From Natrialbaceae archaeon B1-Br10_E2g27 (GTDB lineage Archaea > Halobacteriota > Halobacteria > Halobacteriales > Natrialbaceae), in NCBI GenBank assembly GCA_001563885.1, contig LKMM01000087.1:1-8825 (forward strand): DNA of 8,825 bases, read 5' to 3'. A program made the position numbers and the translations under genes. Positions 6,228 to 8,825 of the stretch are shown here, one piece after another; the stretch's first letter is position 1, and every line of letters starts with the position of its first letter. The notes beneath the pieces are model-generated. The model was not told the origin of the DNA. It saw nothing but the letters and a program-made list of their open reading frames with translations, and did not search any database.

Positions 6228-6374
6228 GACCCAGCACAGACAGGATGTGGATACCAATAAATCCATCGCCAGCGTGCCGACCGCAACCGGCCAGGACGGA
6301 CAGGCTGGCCCAACCGCGTTCGATTTCGCGGCCGTTTCGGGGTGTTTACAATTGTCCCGGTTGATAAGACGGCT
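6228..6374. promoter_or_regulatory. Divergent promoter region between the GMP-reductase-like and CoADR-like genes
   Basis: This spacer of about 147 bases holds a promoter for each gene. For the leftward gene, GATTTATT on the minus strand (6263-6256) is about 32 bases before the ATG at 6227. For the rightward gene, TTTACA (6345-6350) is about 27 bases before the ATG at 6375. Both spacings point to leaderless or nearly leaderless transcripts and fix the starts, since both frames remain open further upstream. I see no convincing palindromic operator shared by the two. Confidence 0.55.
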
Positions 6375-7832
6375 ATGACCGAGACGTTCGTCGTCGTCGG
6401 CGGGGATGCTGCGGGGATGTCCGCAGCGAGCAAAGCAAAACGGGACGACCCCGACCTCGAGGTCGTCGTCTTCGAGAAAGGCCAATGGGTCTCGTATGGG
6501 GCCTGTGGGCTTCCCTACTACATCAAAGGCGAGATCCAGTCACTCGAGGCGCTCGTCTCCGTGACACCCGAGGAGTTCCGCCAGGAGCGAGATATCGACC
6601 TCCGAACGGGTCACGAGGTCACCGCGATCGATCCAGACACACGGACGGTGACTGCCGAACGCACGGAAGACGGTGGAGAGATCGTCCAGTCGTACGATCA
6701 CCTGTTGCTCGCGACCGGCGCGGCGGCAGTCGAACCACCAATTTCCGGCACCGACCGCGAGGGAGTCTATACGCTGGGGTCGATGAGCGACGGCAAGGAA
6801 CTGCGTGAGTACGTCGCTCGAGCGCGCAGTGAGGAGTCATTCCACCAGTCGGATCGGGGTCCGGCGTGTCAGTACCTCGAGGAGTGTTCTGGTCCGGTCG
6901 CGGTCATCGGCGGCGGCTACATCGGGATCGAGATGGCCGAAGCCCTGGCGGAAAACGGCTTCGAGGTAAACCTCTTTCAACGCGGCGATCGCCTGCTCAA
7001 GGGGTTCAGCGAGGAGACAAGCGAGACGGTCCTCGAGCACATAGAACACCAAGATGTCGTTGCCCATCTTGGTTCGGAAGTCGAGTCCATCGCCGGAAGA
7101 GACGGCGCGGGCGACGGTGGTGGGGCCGGAGGTTCGGAGGCCGTCGGTGCAGTTCTCACGAGCGAGGGGGAAATTCCCGTCGAGATGGTCCTGCTTGGAA
7201 CCGGCGTTCGTCCGCGGACGGCACTTGCCGAAGCTGCGGGCATCGAGTTGGGGTCGACCGGTGCGATCGCGACCGACGCCTACCGCGAGACGAACGTTCC
7301 CGACGTCTACGCGGCAGGTGACTGTTCGGAGGCGATCCATACGGTAACGGGCGACCCGGTTTATGTCCCGCTGGCGTTGACGGCCAACCGACACGGCCGT
7401 GCGGTCGGCCAGACCGTCGCCGGAACACCCACCGAAGGCGGCGAAGTCGCCGGAACGGCCGCGATCAAAGCCTTCGATGTCGAGGCCGCACGCACCGGCG
7501 TACTCGATCACGAGGAGGCACGCGCCGCCGGCTTCGATCCGGTCACGAAGACGGTCGACGCCAGATCGCGGGCCGGATACTACCCCGAGGGGGGTACCGT
7601 CAGGGTAACGATGACCGCCGATCGCGAAAGCGGTCGACTGCTCGGGGCGAGTCTCGCAAGCGAGTACGGCGAGGGCGCAGTCCATCGCAGCCACGCCATC
7701 GTCGCCGCCCTCGAGGGTGAGGCGACGGTCTTCGAACTCGAGAACTACGATCTGGCCTACGCGCCGCCGTTTAATACGACGTGGGATCCGGTGTTAGTCG
7801 CAGCGAAGGTCCTCTCGAGTGCGATACAGTAG
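6375..7832 (+). CDS. CoA-disulfide reductase / NADH oxidase-like flavoprotein
   Basis: Single-cysteine pyridine nucleotide-disulfide oxidoreductase, 485 residues. The FAD-binding GGDAAG (9-14) leads to the redox centre SYGACGLPY with Cys44, the hallmark of CoA-disulfide reductases and NADH oxidases. The NAD(P)H-binding loop is IGGGYIG (178-184). VYAAGDC (311-317) is the second FAD motif. The C-terminal dimer domain carries YYPEG and YAPPF, tyrosines known to matter in CoA-disulfide reductase. The likely role is NAD(P)H-dependent reduction of a low-molecular-weight disulfide, or oxidation by O2 or polysulfide. Sequence alone cannot choose, and the haloarchaeal thiol is gamma-glutamylcysteine rather than CoA. 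It is longer than usual (about 440-450) because of an insert at roughly 150-173 with Cys165 and Cys171, and a glycine-rich stretch at 243-253. ATG 6375 is preferred over 6342 because of the TATA box 27 bases upstream. Confidence 0.9.
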   Translation: MTETFVVVGGDAAGMSAASKAKRDDPDLEVVVFEKGQWVSYGACGLPYYIKGEIQSLEALVSVTPEEFRQERDIDLRTGHEVTAIDPDTRTVTAERTEDGGEIVQSYDHLLLATGAAAVEPPISGTDREGVYTLGSMSDGKELREYVARARSEESFHQSDRGPACQYLEECSGPVAVIGGGYIGIEMAEALAENGFEVNLFQRGDRLLKGFSEETSETVLEHIEHQDVVAHLGSEVESIAGRDGAGDGGGAGGSEAVGAVLTSEGEIPVEMVLLGTGVRPRTALAEAAGIELGSTGAIATDAYRETNVPDVYAAGDCSEAIHTVTGDPVYVPLALTANRHGRAVGQTVAGTPTEGGEVAGTAAIKAFDVEAARTGVLDHEEARAAGFDPVTKTVDARSRAGYYPEGGTVRVTMTADRESGRLLGASLASEYGEGAVHRSHAIVAALEGEATVFELENYDLAYAPPFNTTWDPVLVAAKVLSSAIQ

Positions 7833-7907
7833 CTCTCTGTCGGCCCAAACACGACTCGGGAGCCTCGAGCCAATCGTTCTCGCCGTCAACCGGTCGGTAA
7901 ATCGATT

Positions 7908-7928
7908 GCCGGTCTTCGATCGACCGGC
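7908..7928. terminator. Perfect hairpin downstream of the CoADR-like gene
   Basis: GCCGGTC-TTCGATC-GACCGGC is a perfect 7-bp stem with a 7-base loop. It lies 75 bases after the flavoprotein stop and just before repeat copy 3, between two convergent genes. No T-tract follows it on the plus strand. On the minus strand a short TTTT precedes it. A role in 3'-end formation is plausible but not shown. Confidence 0.35.
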
Positions 7929-7951
7929 CAAAACAGACAACGGTCCGTCTC

Positions 7952-8018
7952 ATACTATCGGACGGAGCTGTGTGATCGCCACCCGGGGCGGCGCTTTCCG
8001 ACGGACGTCCGGCAGTAT
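7952..8018 (+). repeat. Structured dispersed repeat, copy 3, between convergent genes
   Basis: This complete 67-base copy runs in the plus direction, 119 bases after the CoADR-like stop codon. It therefore has the same orientation relative to its upstream gene as the other two copies. It shows the best terminal inverted repeat: ATACTATCGGACG at the start pairs with CGTCCGGCAGTAT at the end, apart from one A/C mismatch and one T-G wobble. The inner arm GATCGCC meets GGCGCT, a slightly weaker stem than in copies 1 and 2. The last base of the element is also the final base of the aIF1-like gene's TGA on the minus strand (8020-8018), so the element is antisense to the start of that gene's 3'-UTR. 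Confidence 0.85.
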
Positions 8019-8311
8019 CAGTCGACCTCGTAGCCGTGTTCCTGAAGCAGGTCGGGAAGTCGATCCGCGTGATCTCCCTGCAGTTCGATCGATCGGTCCG
8101 TGGTGGTCCCGCCGGCCGCAAGCGAGGACTTGAGGTCCGATGCGATCGATTCTATCTCGCTGGTCGGGACATCGAATCCGCTGACGATCGTGACGGCCTT
8201 TCCGTAGCGTCGTTCTTCCGTCCGTATCGAGAGGCGCTGTCCTGCCTTCTCCAGATCGCTGTTGCTTTCGAGCTCATCGAGTAGGTCCTCGAGGGTATCG
8301 TCTCCGGCCAC
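8018..8311 (-). CDS. SUI1/aIF1-family translation initiation factor
   Basis: Member of the eIF1/SUI1 family, which in archaea (aIF1) binds the small ribosomal subunit near the P site and helps select the start codon. The 97-residue protein has an acidic, probably flexible N-terminus (about 1-25), then the SUI1 fold. Visible motifs are RLSIRTEERRYGKAVTIVSG, the conserved GGTTTD loop (68-73) and the end IELQGDHADRLPDLLQEHGY, which closely follows the family pattern. Length is normal for aIF1. The start codon is GTG (8311-8309), supported by a TATA-like box about 25 bases upstream; no in-frame ATG is near. It lies 53 bases after msrA on the same strand but has its own promoter. Its stop codon overlaps repeat copy 3. 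Haloarchaea often carry more than one SUI1 paralogue, so this may be a secondary copy. Confidence 0.88.
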   Translation of the reverse strand: MAGDDTLEDLLDELESNSDLEKAGQRLSIRTEERRYGKAVTIVSGFDVPTSEIESIASDLKSSLAAGGTTTDRSIELQGDHADRLPDLLQEHGYEVD

Positions 8312-8324
8312 AGTATTAATACTG
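8311..8324. promoter_or_regulatory. 14-bp perfect palindrome at the transcription start of the aIF1-like gene
   Basis: CAGTATTAATACTG is its own reverse complement. It covers the expected transcription start and the first base of the GTG start codon, just downstream of the TATA box. Repressor operators often sit in that position in haloarchaeal promoters. Its A/T-rich centre is also roughly where a proximal promoter element (about -10) would be, so it may only be promoter sequence. Confidence 0.4.
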
Positions 8325-8331
8325 CAGTCAG

Positions 8332-8340
8332 GTTTAATAT
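8332..8340 (-). promoter_or_regulatory. TATA-like box of the aIF1-like gene
   Basis: On the minus strand ATATTAAACC is centred about 25 bases before the GTG start at 8311, consistent with a leaderless mRNA. It supports the GTG start and shows that the gene can be transcribed independently of msrA upstream. Confidence 0.55.
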
Positions 8341-8364
8341 AGTTTCCCCAACTAGACGTGACAG

Positions 8365-8825
8365 TCAGTCGCCTGCCGCTTTCCTGGTGAACGTCTCTCG
8401 GACTTTCTCGACTTTCGGTGCAGCGTGCATCCGGCAGTAGGCGTCGGTCGGATTCTTTTCGAAGTAATCCTGGTGGTAGGCCTCGGCCTCATAAAAGGTC
8501 TCGAGCGGCTCGATCTCGGTGACAACCCGGTCGTAGACACCCTCCTCGACGAGGGCGTCGGCGAACTCGCGGGCGGTCTCGAGTTGGTCGTCGTCGTGGG
8601 CGTAGATCGCAGACCGGTACTGCGAGCCGATATCTGGGCCCTCCCGATCTTTCGTCGTCGGATCGTGGATCGTAAAGAACACCTCGAGGAGGTCTTCGTA
8701 GCTGATCACGTCGGGGTCGTACTCGAGTTGAACAACCTCTGTGTGCCCCGTCGTTTCGGCACAGACTTCCTTGTAGGTCGGATTTTCAGTGTGGCCACCA
8801 GCGTAGCCGGAGGTGACCGATTCGA
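8365..8825 (-). CDS. msrA: Peptide-methionine (S)-S-oxide reductase, N-terminus outside the window
   Basis: Repairs oxidised proteins by reducing methionine-S-sulfoxide to methionine in the cytoplasm. About 152 C-terminal residues are visible and the frame is open through the right edge of the window. Typical MsrA motifs appear in order: VTSGYAGG, NPTYKEVC, TGHTEVVQLEYDP, FFTIHDPTT, SQYRSAIY and EAYHQDYFEKNP, followed by a cysteine (AYCRMH) near the C-terminus. The catalytic GCFWC motif should lie just beyond position 8825, so activity cannot be judged here. About 20-30 residues are probably missing. The GTG at 8709 is an internal valine (YDPDVISYED), not a start. The aIF1-like gene follows after 53 bases on the same strand with its own promoter, so cotranscription is possible but not required. 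The nearby CoADR-like flavoprotein is also redox-related, but on the opposite strand. Confidence 0.95.
   Translation of the reverse strand, partial: ESVTSGYAGGHTENPTYKEVCAETTGHTEVVQLEYDPDVISYEDLLEVFFTIHDPTTKDREGPDIGSQYRSAIYAHDDDQLETAREFADALVEEGVYDRVVTEIEPLETFYEAEAYHQDYFEKNPTDAYCRMHAAPKVEKVRETFTRKAAGD

Noticed and set aside
6228..6485. An N-terminal extension of the GMP-reductase-like protein to an upstream ATG at 6485
   Set aside because: The extension overlaps the divergent gene and its promoter, has no family similarity, and a TATA-like box sits properly before the ATG at 6227.
6837..7694. A long minus-strand frame of 285 codons opposite the CoADR-like gene
   Set aside because: It is the antisense shadow of a clearly recognisable flavoprotein in a GC-rich genome and resembles no family I know.
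441..8018. The three repeats as a CRISPR array
   Set aside because: They are thousands of bases apart, lie in different orientations on the chromosome, have no regular spacers, and no cas genes are present.
7952..8018. A complete insertion sequence or MITE with target-site duplication
   Set aside because: The ends are imperfect inverted repeats, but no direct duplication flanks copy 1 or copy 3 and no transposase is nearby. A MITE origin stays possible but is not supported by target duplications.

Overview
The window looks like a chromosomal segment from a haloarchaeon (class Halobacteria). I lean towards the Natrialbaceae, but that is an impression rather than a proof. The evidence is high GC, strongly acidic proteins rich in Asp and Glu, frequent CTCGAG (Leu-Glu) words, an archaeal-type methionyl-tRNA synthetase, an archaeal SUI1/aIF1, and promoters with TATA-like boxes about 25-32 bases before start codons, as expected for leaderless or near-leaderless haloarchaeal mRNAs. 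No rRNA, tRNA, CRISPR array or complete mobile element is visible.

Layout, left to right. 33-389 (-) encodes a small acidic protein with a C-terminal membrane anchor. 507-2264 (-) is pyruvate kinase with an extra C-terminal PEP-utiliser-like domain. 2408-2578 (+) is the front half of a GYD-domain protein, apparently truncated, followed by two tight hairpins. 2654-4768 (-) is methionyl-tRNA synthetase with a C-terminal tRNA-binding domain. 4769-5141 is a 373-base spacer. 5142-6227 (-) is a CBS-less IMP dehydrogenase/GMP reductase family enzyme. 6375-7832 (+) is a CoA-disulfide-reductase/NADH-oxidase-like flavoprotein, divergent from the previous gene. 8018-8311 (-) is a SUI1/aIF1-like translation factor starting with GTG. 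8365 to the right edge (-) is a peptide-methionine sulfoxide reductase (MsrA) whose N-terminus lies outside the window.

The genes do not form a single pathway or operon. They are core metabolism (glycolysis, purine nucleotides), translation (metG, aIF1) and redox repair (CoADR-like, msrA), most with their own promoter.

The most unusual content is a structured repeat present three times in 8.8 kb: 441-507, 5045-5097 and 7952-8018. The two complete copies are 67 bases long and match at 61 positions by hand alignment. Each copy can fold into nested stems, with ends that are imperfect inverted repeats (ATACT..CGGACG). All three lie downstream of a stop codon and in the same orientation relative to the upstream gene (pyk, the GMP-reductase-like gene, the CoADR-like gene). 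One inner-stem base pair changes in a compensatory way between copies. This suggests a 3'-UTR RNA element, or a MITE-like palindromic element that settles there. I do not know a name for it.
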